From Branchipolynoe longqiensis (lineage: Eukaryota; Annelida; Polychaeta; Phyllodocida; Polynoidae), in NCBI GenBank assembly GCA_030323885.1, contig CM059187.1:135709826-135773825 (forward strand): 64,000 nt of DNA. The letters are read 5' to 3'. Positions 21,071 through 32,699 of this stretch are shown here, in pieces. Both the position numbers and the translations under genes were made by a program. The first letter of the stretch is position 1; each line of letters starts with the position of its first letter. The notes beneath the pieces are model-generated. The model worked only from the letters and a program-made list of their open reading frames with translations, did no database searches and was not told the DNA's origin.

Positions 21071-21822
21071 ACTCTACAGCGAGTGACATGTTTGTCAACT
21101 ACTCTATGTGTACTACTACTAGCACACCTGTTGATTCACAATCCTATCCATGGACATCTAAATAATGACACACAAATGAATTAATTCCACTAAATCTTAT
21201 AGATTGGGAGACATCTGTATATTTAAACGACATAAAAATAAAAAAACAAAAAAGAATCAGAAAAGAAGATTGGGTTCATGCCTAAGGCCCACCTCATGAA
21301 ATTAGTATTTATTTTATTTTTAAGGCTTCATTCTCTTGATAGACATAAATGTCCCTCCACCATGATAAGCTGCTTTAAATAAGTTATGGAAACTATTTGT
21401 TTTTTTTGCATTCTTTAATATTTTTTTTTAAATATTTGTGAAGCAGGAAGGTGTTCCCCCCCTTTTCTAAGTGAAGCTAACAATAACAATAAGTACATAA
21501 CATAGAAGCACTGTTGCAGTTAACAACATCTATGGAAAGTACATCATATTCCATAACAGCATCTGAGCAATTCCGAATTTACTTCTGACGTCTAAGCTAT
21601 GTTTGCTTAATCTGGTAAACAAAACTAGCATCTATCATCCTGGTTATCATACAAATGGCAATGGCTGGTTATTGGTCGGCCCTGTAGTAGACTGATAGCA
21701 AGCACTTCAATGCCTCGCGGTGACTGCTGTTGCCAGTTCACAGCAGCATGTCCGATTCTATTCCTAGAATTTTGTTTGTGTCTGGGAGTGGGGGGGGGGG
21801 GGGAATTACATCCAAGCAACCA
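21071..21822. other. Unannotated AT-rich sequence
   Basis: No repeat family, RNA or coding signal recognised. Short poly-A and poly-T runs (21241, 21420) and a poly-G run (21790-21802) are the only distinctive features. Confidence 0.4.
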
Positions 21823-22135
21823 GACCAGACGGGATGGCCGAATGAGTTCAGCATTTGTCTCCTGTTTTTTTGGGAGATCGGGGGGTTCCGAACACATGGG
21901 TTCGTGAGTTTGAACCCTGGTCGAGTCAAACCAATCACTTAAAATTGTTAAGTTGTCGCTTCCTAGCCAGGCGCTTGCCATTATTATGATAGGACAAGGA
22001 CTGGTTGGCGCAGTGTCAGGATAATGTGACTGAGTGTGATATCAGGTCATGGTACTGGTGACCTGGTCTCCCATTGGGGCAGCACTATAAAGTCACCCTA
22101 GTGCACGCTGTCGCCGTGTGTGTCCTCATATAACC
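21823..22135 (+). mobile_element. SINE-1, nearly full length
   Basis: Head GACGGGATGGCCGAATGAGT, B-box GTTTGAACCCTGG and body as in the family. The tail is altered after CACGCTGTCG. Confidence 0.85.
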
Positions 22136-22236
22136 TATAATGGTTAAGTCTAATGACTTGTTTTCGCTCCTAGTCCTAGACAGTAATAGTATTGTGGTTC
22201 CCCTTGTTTTGTTACTTTCAGTTGTGTAGCTATCAC

Positions 22237-22425
22237 CCGATATCCCACTCAGTCACATTATCTTTATTCTGAGCAAACCACTCCAGTTTTATTTATGCCG
22301 AGCATCACGTTAGATAATGACAAGTAGCAATTTTGTAAGTCGTTGTTTTGACTTGGTTGATGTTCGAACCCATAACCTCCCACGTGGGAAGCCAGCCAAT
22401 GCGCTTACCAATTCGGTCGCAAGTG
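22237..22425 (-). mobile_element. SINE-1, tail-less copy
   Basis: Starts in the body at CGATATCCCACTCAGTCACA and runs to the head (CGCTTACCAATTCGGTCGCA). The tail is absent. Confidence 0.8.
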
Positions 22426-22756
22426 GTCGCAAGCGGTCACAAGCAGTCACAAGCAGTCGCAAGCTGTTTGTTTGTTGTTGTTCTACATCCTAACAACATC
22501 TAAGGTCATATCAGGACGGGTACTGACTTGTGACAGTGCGCACTCATGGTGACTTTATAGTGCTGCCCCACTGGGAAATTAAGCCGCCAGCACCATGACC
22601 TGACATCCCACTCAGTCACATTATCCTGACACTGAGCGAACCAGTCCTTGCCCTATCCGAGTAATGCCGAGCGCCAGGCTAGGAAGCAACAAGTATAAAT
22701 TTTTAGGTATTGGTTTGACTCGACCAGGGTTTGAACCCACGAATCGGTCGCAAGCA
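22426..22756. repeat. 10-bp tandem repeat split by a SINE insertion
   Basis: Units GTCGCAAGTG, GTCGCAAGCG, GTCACAAGCA, GTCACAAGCA and GTCGCAAGCT occupy about 22416-22466. The same GGTCGCAAGCAG recurs at 22746-22757 just beyond the SINE-1 at 22468-22745. The shared GTCGCAAGC is a likely target-site duplication of that SINE. Confidence 0.75.
22468..22745 (-). mobile_element. SINE-1, head-truncated
   Basis: The tail TTTGTTGTTGTTCTACATCC through the body are present. The copy ends at the B-box (AGGGTTTGAACCCACGAATC) and lacks the A-box half. Confidence 0.86.
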
Positions 22757-23157
22757 GTAGTGTGACTGGAGTACAAGTCGTCTTGGAAGTTGAAGCTCTG
22801 TCGCGTCATGTCTGGCGGACTCTGCCAATCGGGTGGGGTAGCGCCTTGCATAGCCGTATGAGGGGGCCATGACTCAAAGTTACCCGACTTTGGAATCCAT
22901 ACAGCGCCTTTGCATGTGTGCAACTGTCTCTCCGTGAAGTACATAGTATCGGAAATCTATCCGCCATCCCAAATAACTACATCATAGGGCGACTGGGCAG
23001 TAAATACGCCCGCGCCGTATTAGGAAATAGGTTTATTGATGGGCACTTGTAATAACTCAGGAATAAGGTCACGGTCAAATTTACATCCGCGGGTGTGTTT
23101 AGTAATTGATGGTGGAAGGTCGGGGAGCGTGGAGTGCTTGATGGACCATAACCGGCG
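22757..23157. other. Unique sequence island
   Basis: No repeat similarity. The part 22940-23150 is GC/AT-balanced and compact, with GTAATAACTC- and TTAGTAATTGATGG-type stretches. It lies next to a GT satellite. No coding frame is convincing. Confidence 0.35.
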
Positions 23158-23805
23158 CTAGGGTGTGTGAGGGTGTGGGTGAGTATGAATGTGTGGTAAG
23201 TGTGTGATGCGCGACTGTGTGGTAAGTGTGTGATGTGTGAGTGGGTGTGGTGTGTTAGTGACTGGGTGTCGTTTGTGAGTGAGTGGGTGTATGTGGTGTG
23301 GTGAGTGATTGAATGTGGTGTGTGAGTGAGTGTATGTGGTGTGGTGTGTGAGTGAGTATGTGGTGTGTGAGTGAGTGTGTGGTGTGTGAGGGTATCTGGT
23401 GTGTGTATGTGGTGTGTTTATGTGGTGTGTATGTGGTATGTGTGGTGTGAGTGTGTGGTGTGTGAGTGAGTGTGGTGTGTGAGTGAGTGTATGTGATGTC
23501 TCTGACTCTGAGTGAGTGTGTGGTGTGAGTGTGTGATGTGTGTGAGTGTGGTGTGAGTGTATGGTGAGTGAGTGTGTATGGTATGTGACTATGTGCTGAA
23601 TAAGCGTGTGTGTTGTGTGAGTATGTATGGTGATTGTGTGTGGTGTGTGAGCGTGTGGCTTGTGTGACAATGTGTCTGTTGTATGTGTGCGTGTGGTGTG
23701 TCTATTGAGTGTGTAAGTGGGTGCGCATGTGTGTGTGGGAGCGCCTGTGTGTGTTGTCTGTATGGTATGTGGTGTGTGCGCGTGCGCGTGTGTGTGTGTG
23801 AGGAT
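23158..23805 (+). repeat. GT-rich satellite, GTGTGAGTGAGTG type
   Basis: Imperfect units of GTGTGGTGTGTGAGTGAGTG, the same family as 28760-29825. Confidence 0.93.
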
Positions 23806-23859
23806 CAAAGTCACATAAACAATATAATATTAAAAACCCCATTCCTGGCAATATTATTA

Positions 23860-24140
23860 TTTTTTAATCGAGAAGGTCAAGCAGTGAACATGACCGTCGG
23901 CAGGGTTTGAAAGAGTACGGTGTACCACACCGCCCTTTTTGGTCGTGTGGAGGAAGGGTGGTGATGATGGGTGGGTGTGGGGGGGGGGGGTGGAGGTGGG
24001 GGTGACCTTTATCTCAGTGCCACCGGTCAGCTTCCGTCGTCTAGCAAACACAAAGTGGGCCACCGTATCTTAGGCTCAATCAGGAAATTTAAAAGATGCA
24101 CCGAGGGCTGGCATGCGGCCATGCTTATTGAATCAGATTT
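23860..24140. other. Unique island with poly-G and poly-C neighbours
   Basis: The non-repetitive sequence at 24005-24140 is flanked by GGGTGGGTGTGGGG repeats on the left and a poly-C run (24159-24188) on the right. No function recognised. Confidence 0.35.
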
Positions 24141-24267
24141 ATGACCAGCCTGCCAGTGCCCCCCCCCCCCCCCCCCTCCCCCCCCCCTTCAACCCCTCCT
24201 ATCGCCCTGCTCTCACCATCCTCTAACCCACTGAAGCCATAGCACGGAGCGGGACTTCCTGCACGCC

Positions 24268-24455
24268 CCCTACCACACACACGTACCCACGCACACACAC
24301 ACGCACATACGCACACACATGCAGACACACCCACACCCACACGCACACACATACACACACGCACCCATGCACATACACACACGCGCACACATACGTACCT
24401 ACAAACACACGCACATACGCGCACACACGCGCACACACACGCACACACACACTCA
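24268..24455 (+). repeat. CA-rich repeat
   Basis: CACACACACGCACATACGC-type units. This is one of the few CA-oriented arrays on this strand. Confidence 0.93.
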
Positions 24456-24639
24456 CTCACTGCCACAAGTAATACATTCTCACTCTTTAATGCCTCCCAT
24501 CACTTGCCTTTAACAATTATTGTGTTTTTTCACCTCCATTATCACTATTAGTAATAGTAGTATTACTACGATTATTGTGATTACTACAATTACGATTATT
24601 ACAACTACTATCACCACTATATATTAACATGTATGACTA

Positions 24640-24701
24640 TGAGTGTATGTATGTATGTATGTATGTATGTATGTATGTATGTATGTATGTATGTATGTAT
24701 G

Positions 24702-24732
<31 letters not shown>

Positions 24733-25015
24733 CCTTACAGTAAGGTAATGTGTCTGTAATGTGTCTATGTAATGTATGTGTGTATGTAATGTATTTGTGT
24801 ATGTATGTAATGTATGTAATGTAATGTATGTATGTGTATGTAAGGTAATATGTCTATGCAATGTGTGTATGTAATGTATGTGTGTATGTAATGTATTTGT
24901 GTATGTATGTAATGTATGTATGTGTATGTAAGGTAATGTGTCTGTAATGTGTCTATGTAATGTATTTGTGTATGTATGTAATGTATGTAATGTATGTATG
25001 TAGTGTAAACTATAT
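24640..25015 (+). repeat. GTAT array with a higher-order unit
   Basis: Pure (GTAT)n covers 24647-24732. Repeats of a longer unit follow (TAATGTGTCTATGTAATGTA with TTTGTGTATGTATGTAATG), about three times. Confidence 0.93.
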
Positions 25016-25109
25016 ATGTATCATATATCATGTATGGATGTACTTCCGCTTTTCCCCAATTCAAATTCATCTGCAGTTGCTCGGCTGACAATTGTGCTTC
25101 ATTCCCAAA

Positions 25110-25310
25110 GTTGTGTGTGGGTGTAAGCGTGCGTGTATGTTTGTATGTGTGTGAGTGTGTATGTGTGAGTGTGTATGTGTGTGTTATATGTGTGTGAGTG
25201 TGTGTTATGTGTGTGTTATGTGTGTATGTGTGTATGTGTGTGTTATATGTGTGTATGTGTGTGAGTGTGTGTGTTATGCGTGTGTGTTATGTGTGTGTGT
25301 GTGCGCACGC
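25110..25310 (+). repeat. GT-rich repeat
   Basis: GTGTGTTATGTGTGTATGTG-type units. Confidence 0.93.
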
Positions 25311-25656
25311 GGGCAGTAAACATTTTCTTCGGCATCGTGCCACCTTTCGCCACACAAACTAAGCATATCATCACATAGCAATAGAATGCATGAAGTAAAA
25401 CCAGACACCATATTTGACAGTAAAATAAGTATCAATGTACCGGTTTCTGAGTCGATGCCAAATGCAGACCCGTTGCATTAAAACAAAAAATTAAATGAGG
25501 TATTTGTATCTTACTTAATTTTTGTTTAAATCCTGGACAAAATCAGAAATTTATAATTAGTTTCTAAATTGATGAGTATTTGTTACTAGTCCATATTTTC
25601 AACAAGAACTAAAGTTCCTGTCTATGTGTGTCTCTGTGTGTGTGTGTGTGTGCACC
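25311..25656. other. Unannotated AT-rich sequence
   Basis: Nothing recognised apart from a short GT run at its right end (25624-25652). Confidence 0.4.
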
Positions 25657-25856
25657 ATGGCCTGATATCCCACCCAGTCACATTATCCTGACACTGAGCC
25701 AAGCAATCGTTACCCTATCCTAATACTGCCGAGTGCCTGGCTAGGATTAGGAAGCGACAAGTATCAAACATCATTGGTTTGACCCGACATGGGTTCGAAC
25801 TCCATGACCGACCAAAACGGGAGACGGACGTTCAACTCATTCGGCCATCCGGTCTT
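25657..25856 (-). mobile_element. SINE-1, tail-less copy
   Basis: Begins in the body at CATGGCCTGATATCCCACCC and continues to the head (TTCAACTCATTCGGCCATCC) on the minus strand. Confidence 0.84.
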
Positions 25857-25861
25857 GATTG

Positions 25862-26095
25862 ATTGTTTGAGTGAGTGAGTGGGTGATTAACTCAGTGAGT
25901 GAGTGGGTGAGTGAGTGAATGGGTGAGTGAGTGGGTGAGTAAGTGAGTGGGTGAGTGAGTGAGTGATATAGTGATTGAGTGAGTGAGTGGGTGAATGAGT
26001 GATTGAGTCAGTGAGTGGGTGAATAAGTGATTGAGTCAGTCAGTGAGTGGGTGAGTGATTGAGTGAGTAAGTGGGTGAGTCAGTGAGTCAGTGAA
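25862..26095 (+). repeat. GAGTGAGTGGGT minisatellite
   Basis: About 230 bp of GTGAGTGAGTGGGTGA units with ATT variants. Confidence 0.92.
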
Positions 26096-26508
26096 AAGCA
26101 CACAGATGGGGTTGGGTAGCAAGCAAGTCTAGTGTCGGTTGTAGATAGTACATTCAGTACCGCACCTGATAACTGCAGCCATGGGTGCTGAGCGGGTCGC
26201 CCGGTACTGGGGGGGGGGGGGGGGGTGTTTGCGGGCGGGGGATGGCCAAGGAGGATCCAAGTTCACTTGGCGCTAACCCCAGCCATTTACCCCCATAACA
26301 CTTCACTCCACCGTAGGCCACAGAGTTCACACACTCCGACTGCATTCTCTAATGTCATCATGATCGAACCCATCTGCTCGCAGGTCCTGCTAAGTGGTTC
26401 ATTCCCCCCCTCACCCCCCCAACCCCGTCTTCCTCCTTCTCCCCCCCCCCCGCCCCTGCGCTCCACACACGCTCACTAGATCATAGATTGCCATACGGAT
26501 CTGCTAAC
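26096..26508. other. Unannotated sequence with poly-G and poly-C runs
   Basis: A run of about 16 G lies at 26209-26225, and C-rich tracts at 26404-26455. The rest is unique with no coding support. Confidence 0.4.
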
Positions 26509-26850
26509 CGGGCGCGGTGGCCGAATCGATAGAGCGCAGGCCTCCCGTGCTGGAGATCGGGAGATTAGTCCCCGATCGAGTTAAACCAATGACTTATTAA
26601 AATTTATACTGTTCGCTTCCTAGCCTGGTGCTCGGCATTAATAGGATAGGGTAAGGACTAGTTGGCTCAGTGTCAGGATAATGTGACTGAGTGGGATATC
26701 AGTTATGGTACTGGCGGCCTGGTCTTCCAGTGGGGCAGCACTATAATTTATAAAATCGCCATGAGTGCGCACTATCACAAGTCGGTACCCATCCTAATAT
26801 GACCTTAGATGTTGCTAGGATGTAAAACTCCAACAACCAACCTCTCCGCC
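26509..26850 (+). mobile_element. SINE-1, full-length reference copy
   Basis: This is one of the best preserved copies. It has the head GCGCGGTGGCCGAATCGATA, an anticodon-arm-like GGCCTCCCGTGC, a degenerate B-box, the body GACTGAGTGGGATATCAG, and the tail CCTTAGATGTTGCTAGGATG followed by AAAACTCCAACAACCAACC. Confidence 0.92.
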
Positions 26851-27033
26851 TCACACGCTCACTAGATCATAGATTGCCCCACGGATCTGCTTCGACCATG
26901 TCCACTGATAGACACATAGCCCAATGGTGGCCCATGGGCACCCGGGGCAGGCTTAATGCCTTGATGGACACTAGATAGAGCTCGGCACTAGTCAGCGGTC
27001 GAATGGATTAAATTCGTGCCGACAACGTGGGTT

Positions 27034-27392
27034 TGTTTGTTTGTTTGTTGTTGTTTTACATCCTAGCAACATCTAAGGTCATATCTGGACGGGTACTGAC
27101 TTGTGACAGTGTGCATTCATGGTAGCTTTATAGTGCTACCCCACTGGGAGACCAGGCCACCAGCACCATGACCTGATATCCCACTCCGTCATATTTTCCT
27201 GACACTGAGCCAACCAGTCCTTGCCCTATCTTAATAATGGCGAGCGCCAGGTTAGGAAGTGACAATAATAACTTTTTTAGTCATTGGTTTGACTCGAACA
27301 CGGTTTGAACACACCGAACCCATGGGTTGAGATCCCCTGATCTCCCAAAACAGGAGACGGACGCTCAACTCATTCGGCCATCCCGTCTGGTC
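27034..27392 (-). mobile_element. SINE-1, full length
   Basis: A GTTTGTTTGTTTGTTG tail at the left, a complete body, and the head CAACTCATTCGGCCATCCCG at the right. Confidence 0.9.
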
Positions 27393-27473
27393 AGCTCTGT
27401 ATGGGGATATCCACTGCATTGCACGGATGAAGATCTGTGTAAATATCAACTGATGTTCTATTGATATCCATAC

Positions 27474-27828
27474 TTAATGTTGCATAGTCCGATGCTTTTG
27501 AATATTTGAATTTTTTTTAGATAAATACATTATGCTAATCATTATTGTCTACTTTAGTTTAGCTTGAAGTAATTTATATTTTAAATGGCTAACTTTGGAG
27601 ATATTTGACCTCAAAACCTGCTAAATTAATTTTGGCAAGCATGCCAAAACTCTGGCACCATAGACTTCAGTAGTAACAAGTTTGATTAAATTGACTTATT
27701 ACGACCTTTTATGAAGCAAAGCATATTTAATAATTGCGCCAGTATCAAAGTTGAATACGTAGAAATATGTCTATATAAGTGTTTTGGTTTTGAAAATTTT
27801 ATATTTTCATCGGACTATGCAACCTTAA
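27474..27828. mobile_element. MITE-A, complete copy
   Basis: 355 bp bounded by TTAA (27474-27477 and 27825-27828), with termini TGTTGCATAGTCCGATG and CATCGGACTATGCAACC. Confidence 0.88.
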
Positions 27829-27849
27829 TGTTGAAATCGCCAAACATAC

Positions 27850-28430
27850 TTAAAGTTGCATGGTCCGATGGTTTTGAGTTTCTGAGATAAATGAGACTGT
27901 CTCAAAAGGTGCTAAGCAATATGGGACAAAACTGTGTCCATAGTAACGATCAACACACTATCTGCTTATGCATTTGCTCAGGATAAACTGAATTGTTTTT
28001 TACATGGTGTTTCATAATCCCAATAGAATACATATTGATTTGAAGCAAATGTCCTTGTGTTTTCAGTGTAACCATTTCTGTGCTGTTTTGTGTCAATCGT
28101 TACAATGGACAAAAAGAAGAAGAGATATCACCTTTTGAGACAGGCTCAAATATATTATATTGATCGCTATTATCTACTCTACTTAACTTTGAAGTAATTT
28201 TTTATACTAAGCAGCTAACTTTTGCGATATCTGAATTGCAAACATACCAAATTAATTTTGGCAAGCATGCCAAAGCTCTGACACCATAGTCTACAGTAAC
28301 AGGTTCTGCTAAATTAACTTCATATTCCCTTCTATCCAACAAGACATGCTTAATAAGTGCACCCGTCTAAGTTAGATAATAGTTTTCTGTTTTGAAAATT
28401 TGATGTTTTCATCGGACAATGCAGCTTTAA
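27850..28430. mobile_element. MITE-A carrying a nested MITE-B
   Basis: TTAA-bounded ends are at 27850-27853 and 28427-28430, with termini AAGTTGCATGGTCCGATGG and CATCGGACAATGCAGC. Removing the nested 255-bp element and one AAAT restores the normal family arrangement. Confidence 0.87.
27893..28147. mobile_element. MITE-B nested in MITE-A
   Basis: Inverted ends GAGACTGTCTCAAAAGGTG and (reverse complement of the right end) GAGCCTGTCTCAAAAGGTG, 18 of 19 identical. It is flanked by AAAT at 27889-27892 and 28148-28151. It is noncoding. Insertion into MITE-A shows it moved later. Confidence 0.85.
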
Positions 28431-28759
28431 TGTTGACACTTGCACACAGACACACAGACACACATACACACACACAAGCACACACATCCATTTTCTCTTG
28501 CATTCTCTCTTATACACGTCCATTGGGCGAACAGTTTTTCTGTATTCAATTTGAATAAACATGTCGGATATGAATTGAGATATTGGGTCAACATTGTTAT
28601 AACGTAAACGACATATAATAGATACATTGAGCCATACCGAATCGTTTGACATTCTTCGTGGCCAGTCACATCATTATACCACGAATTTGTCCCAATTTAG
28701 CTTGAAATTGACTAGCATGCTAGATGCTGTCGGTCAAGTAGCGTTTTAATAAAAAGGAC
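28431..28759. other. Unannotated AT-rich sequence
   Basis: A short CA tract (28441-28490) is followed by unique sequence without recognised features. Confidence 0.4.
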
Positions 28760-29825
28760 TTTCATGATGCGAGTGTGTGTGGTGTGTGGTGTGTGAGTGA
28801 GTGAGTGTGGTGTGAGTGTGTGGTGTGACTGAGTGTGTGGTGTGAGTGAGTGTGTGGTGTGTGAGTGAGTGTGTGGTGTGTCAGTGAGTGAGTGTGTGGT
28901 GTGTGAGTGTGTGGTGTGTCAGTGAGTGTGTGGTGTGAGTGAGTGTGTGGTGTGTGAGTGAGTGTGGTGTTTGAGTGAATGTCTCTGGTGTATGTGAGTG
29001 AGTGTGTGTGAGTGTGTGAGTGAGTGACTGTGTGGTGAGTGAGTGAGAGTGTGGTCTGAGCGTGGGGTGTGTGGTGTGTGAGTGACTGTGGTGAGTGAGT
29101 GAATTTATCTGGTGTATGTGAGTGTGTGTGAGTGAGTGACTGTGTGGTGAGTGAGTAAGAGTGTGGTGTATGAGTGAATGTATCTGGTGTATGTGAGTGA
29201 CTGACTATGTGGTGAGTGAGTAAGAGTGTCGTGTGTGCGTGAGTATGTGTTGTGAGTGTGTGAGTGGGAGGCATTAGATCTGTGGTGGGTGAGTGAGTGG
29301 TTTGTACGCTGAGTGAGTGTGGTGTGGTGAGTAAGTGTGTGTGGTTTGTGAATGTGTGGTGAGTGAGTGTGTGTGGTGAGTGACTGGTGTGTGAGTGTGT
29401 TGTATGCCTGTGAGTGTGGTGAATGTGTGTGGTGAGAGCATGTGTGTGAGTGTGGTGTGTGAGTGTGATGTGTGACTGAGTGTGTGGTGTATATGTGGTG
29501 TGTGAGGGTGTGTGTGTTGCGTTAGTGAGTTTGTGTGGTGTGTGTGGTGTGTGAGTGACTGTGGTGTGTGAGTGAGTGTGATGTGTGAGTGAGTGTGGTG
29601 TGTGAGTGAATGAGTGAGTGAATGTGCGATGTGTGAGTGAGTTTGTGTGTTGTGTGTGGTGAGTGAGGGTGTGGTGTGTGAGTGAGTGTGTGATGTGTGA
29701 GTGAGTGTGGTGTTTGAGTGAATGTGCAATGTGTGAGTGAGTTTGTGTGTTGTGTGTGGTGAGTGAGGGTGTGGTGTGTGAGTGAATGTGTGTGGTGTGT
29801 GAGTGAATGTGTGTGAGTGTGAGTC
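28760..29825 (+). repeat. GT-rich satellite, GTGTGAGTGAGTG type
   Basis: Over 1 kb of GTGTGGTGTGTGAGTGAGTG units with higher-order duplications. For example, TGATGTGTGAGTGAGTTTGT-like blocks recur at about 29630 and 29730. Confidence 0.95.
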
Positions 29826-30498
29826 ATTAAAGCTTGCTTTCCTGGTGTAGAGAACGCATAGCTAGAAGACTGGTGGATACAATTAAAAAAACTTCATTAG
29901 TTTAGAGATTATATTGTTGCAATGTAAAAAAAAACAAGTTGAACCCCAGTTTAACAAAAAAATACTGACATTAACCAGGGCTTCATGTCGGGGTGAAAAA
30001 AGTTCAGCGTAATGTGGAAATAAATGGTAGAAAACGATCACGTAGATAGCAGAGCAAGACCGTCTCTTCATTTATTGCAATATGACATGCAATATAACTC
30101 AATCTTTCCATGCAATGGCGAGCCATATGTTTTTAACCTCAACCACTTTAACTTGATTTCCCCCCCCAATATATACATACTTGCTAAAGAAAACCAATAT
30201 ATATATATCCTATGATCTTTACTGTCACCAAAGCCAGCCATTATATATATATATTATTGATCCAGTCACTACATTGTGGGAACAGTGTGCTATGGGAACG
30301 GTCATTGTTTTTCTTGGAATTTAGATTCTACTAGATTAGTACACATTAATGATTAAATTAATGGGGGGGGAGGGGGAGGGGGGGGGGGATGCCCTCGACG
30401 AACAAAGCAATTTTGCTGCCTTCAACTATTTACATACAGGAAACCATGAAGAAATCTCTAACTATGTAATTGTATGCTATATCCCTGCCCCTTCGCTC
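29826..30498. other. Unannotated AT-rich sequence
   Basis: A poly-A run (29926), an (AT)n stretch (30241-30258) and a G-rich tract (30363-30389) are present. No gene or family recognised. Confidence 0.4.
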
Positions 30499-30525
30499 GC
30501 CTTTTACACACACACACACACACGC

Positions 30526-30565
<40 letters not shown>

Positions 30566-30600
30566 CATAGCTAATATACCCCCCCCCCCCCCACCCACTA
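30499..30600 (+). repeat. CA repeat and poly-C
   Basis: Perfect CA repeat at 30507-30561, then a poly-C run at 30580-30593. Confidence 0.95.
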
Positions 30601-31130
30601 TATTCTATGATATCCTCTACTGAATTCATCCTACTCGGAATGCAATTTCAAATGGCGTGTTTTTCTCCCCGCTCCTTCTTCAGAGGATGGTTGCCCAGCT
30701 CTCTGTGATAACAGCGTAATGAGGATAGTATTTTAATTGCTCAGATGTCCCTGTATATACCTGCATTACACGGCTCGGTGATGTAATTAACTTCATACAA
30801 TTAGCTTAGACATCATATCAGATTTAATTGATACCCCCCTCCCACACACACACACACACTCCCCATGTCTTATTTTTAATCCCACCGCCGACCGCCTATT
30901 TAATGGGTTTGCTGTTTAATGAAACAAATAAGATTACAGCGCCGACTTATTTTATTTGCCGCCCAAATCCTGCGGAGACTACTAGGAACAGAGGCGGATA
31001 TTGAAATGATTCTCCGACAGATTAAGGGCCATAAGTCTCTGCCAGAACCATCAACGTAGGCATTAATGACGAGAGATAAGCGGATTGGAACAACAAACAA
31101 AATATGAAAGCGCCCATAGAGGCTATCTGT
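30600..31130. other. Unique island, candidate conserved noncoding element
   Basis: About 530 bp with no similarity to any repeat in the window and balanced composition. It contains several homeobox-type cores (TGTAATTAAC, ACAATTAGC, GGCATTAATGACG). Only a short CA run (30844-30859) interrupts it. Frames here are short and unsupported. Confidence 0.4.
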
Positions 31131-31135
31131 GGGCG

Positions 31136-31391
31136 CTCCTGTGTGCGTGTGCGTGTGCGTGTGCGTGTGCGTGTGCGTGTGCGTGTGCGTGTGTGTGTAT
31201 GTGCTGTATAACCTCTGGGAGGGGTAATGGGGTTTAGAATATTGGGGGAGGGCTAATGCAGATATATATATATATATATACATTAAATTTTCAATTTCAC
31301 TCTTAGCTTTATGGGTAAGTATGTCGCGGTGGCGGCAGTGGTGGTAGTTGTGGTGGTGGTGGGGGTGGTGGTGGGGGGTGGAGGTGATGTG

Positions 31392-31438
<47 letters not shown>

Positions 31439-31988
31439 ATTGAGGAGGAATGGGGATGGAGTGGTGAAGGATGTACATTAAGTTGTCAAATTCACTCCTA
31501 GCTTTGTGAGTGAGTACATGTAGTGGTGATGTGAGTGTGTGTGTGTGTGTGTGTGTGCGTGTGTGTGCGTGTGTGTGTGTGTAAGGTAGTGAGCAGATGG
31601 GCATGGAAAACTGAAGGAAGGCTGCTACCGTGGATGTTCATTCAATTTTCAATTTCACTTTTAGCTTTGTGAAGGGGTAAGTGGGGGTGGGATGGTGGTG
31701 GTTGGGAGGTGGTTGGGTGGTGGTGGTGGTGGGGTAGTGGTGATGGTGTTGGGATGATGATGGTGGTGGTGGTGTGTGTATGTGTGTGTGTGTATGTGAG
31801 GCTGGGGTAGAGGGATGGTGTATGGCATATTGGAGGAGGGCTAATCCAGACGTACATTGAATTTTTTATTTCACTCATACTAGTCATAGCTTTGTGTGTG
31901 AGTGTGTAAGTGTATGTTTACTTGTGTGTGGGAAGTGTGTGTGTGTGTGTGTGCCGTGTGTGTGATGGGGTGAGAGCCCAAATTCTGC

Positions 31989-32075
<87 letters not shown>

Positions 32076-32096
32076 TGTTGTGATGTGGTGTGGTGT

Positions 32097-32135
<39 letters not shown>

Positions 32136-32640
32136 TGTTGTGTGTGTGTGTGTGTGTGTGTGTGTGGTGTGGTGTGGTGGTGTGTGTGTGTGGTGTGTGG
32201 TGTGTGTGTGTGGTGTGTGGTGTGGGTGTGTGAGGTGTGGGTGTGGTGGTGGTGTGTGTGTGTGGTGTGCGTGTGTCGTGTGTGCGTGTGTGCGTGTGTG
32301 CGTGTTGCGTGTGTGCGTGTGTGCGTGTGTGCGTGTTGTGCGTGTGTGCGTGTGTGCGTGTGCGTGTGTGCGTGTGTGCGTGTGCGTGTGTGCGTGTGTG
32401 TTGGCGTGTGTGCGTGTGTCGTGTGTGCGTGTGTGTGTGTGCGTTGTGCGTGGTGCGTGTGTGCGTGTGTGGTGTGTGGTGTGTGGGTGTGTGCGTGTGT
32501 CGTGTGTGGTGTGGCGTGTGTGGTTGTGTGCGTGTGTGGTGTGTGTGTGTGTGGTGTGGCGTGTGTGGTGTGTGTGTGAGTGTGTTTGTGTGTGTGTGTG
32601 GTGTGTCTGTGTGTGTGTAAGGTAGTGATGGGATGTGGAT
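31136..32640 (+). repeat. GT satellite containing five dispersed TTTCACT..TAGCTTTGTG blocks
   Basis: GT and GCGTGT arrays, including about 85 bp of pure GT at 31996-32072, are punctuated by related 45-bp blocks. The blocks lie near 31279, 31472, 31635, 31854 and 32655 (core CAATTTCACTTTTAGCTTTG). This indicates an ancestral tandem unit of about 160-220 bp in which the GT part expanded independently. Confidence 0.9.
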
Positions 32641-32699
32641 GGAAAACTGAAGATGTTCATTTGTCAATTTCACTTTTAACTTTGTGAGGGGGTAGGTAG

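Noticed and set aside
22621..22944. 107-residue minus-strand frame
   Set aside because: The C-terminal half is SINE-1 sequence and the rest has no domain; no splice or start support.
30900..31190. Minus-strand frame with a nonrepetitive stretch (ending near SLVINAYVDG)
   Set aside because: The nonrepetitive part is short, has no recognised domain and continues into CA-repeat translation; treated as noncoding island sequence.
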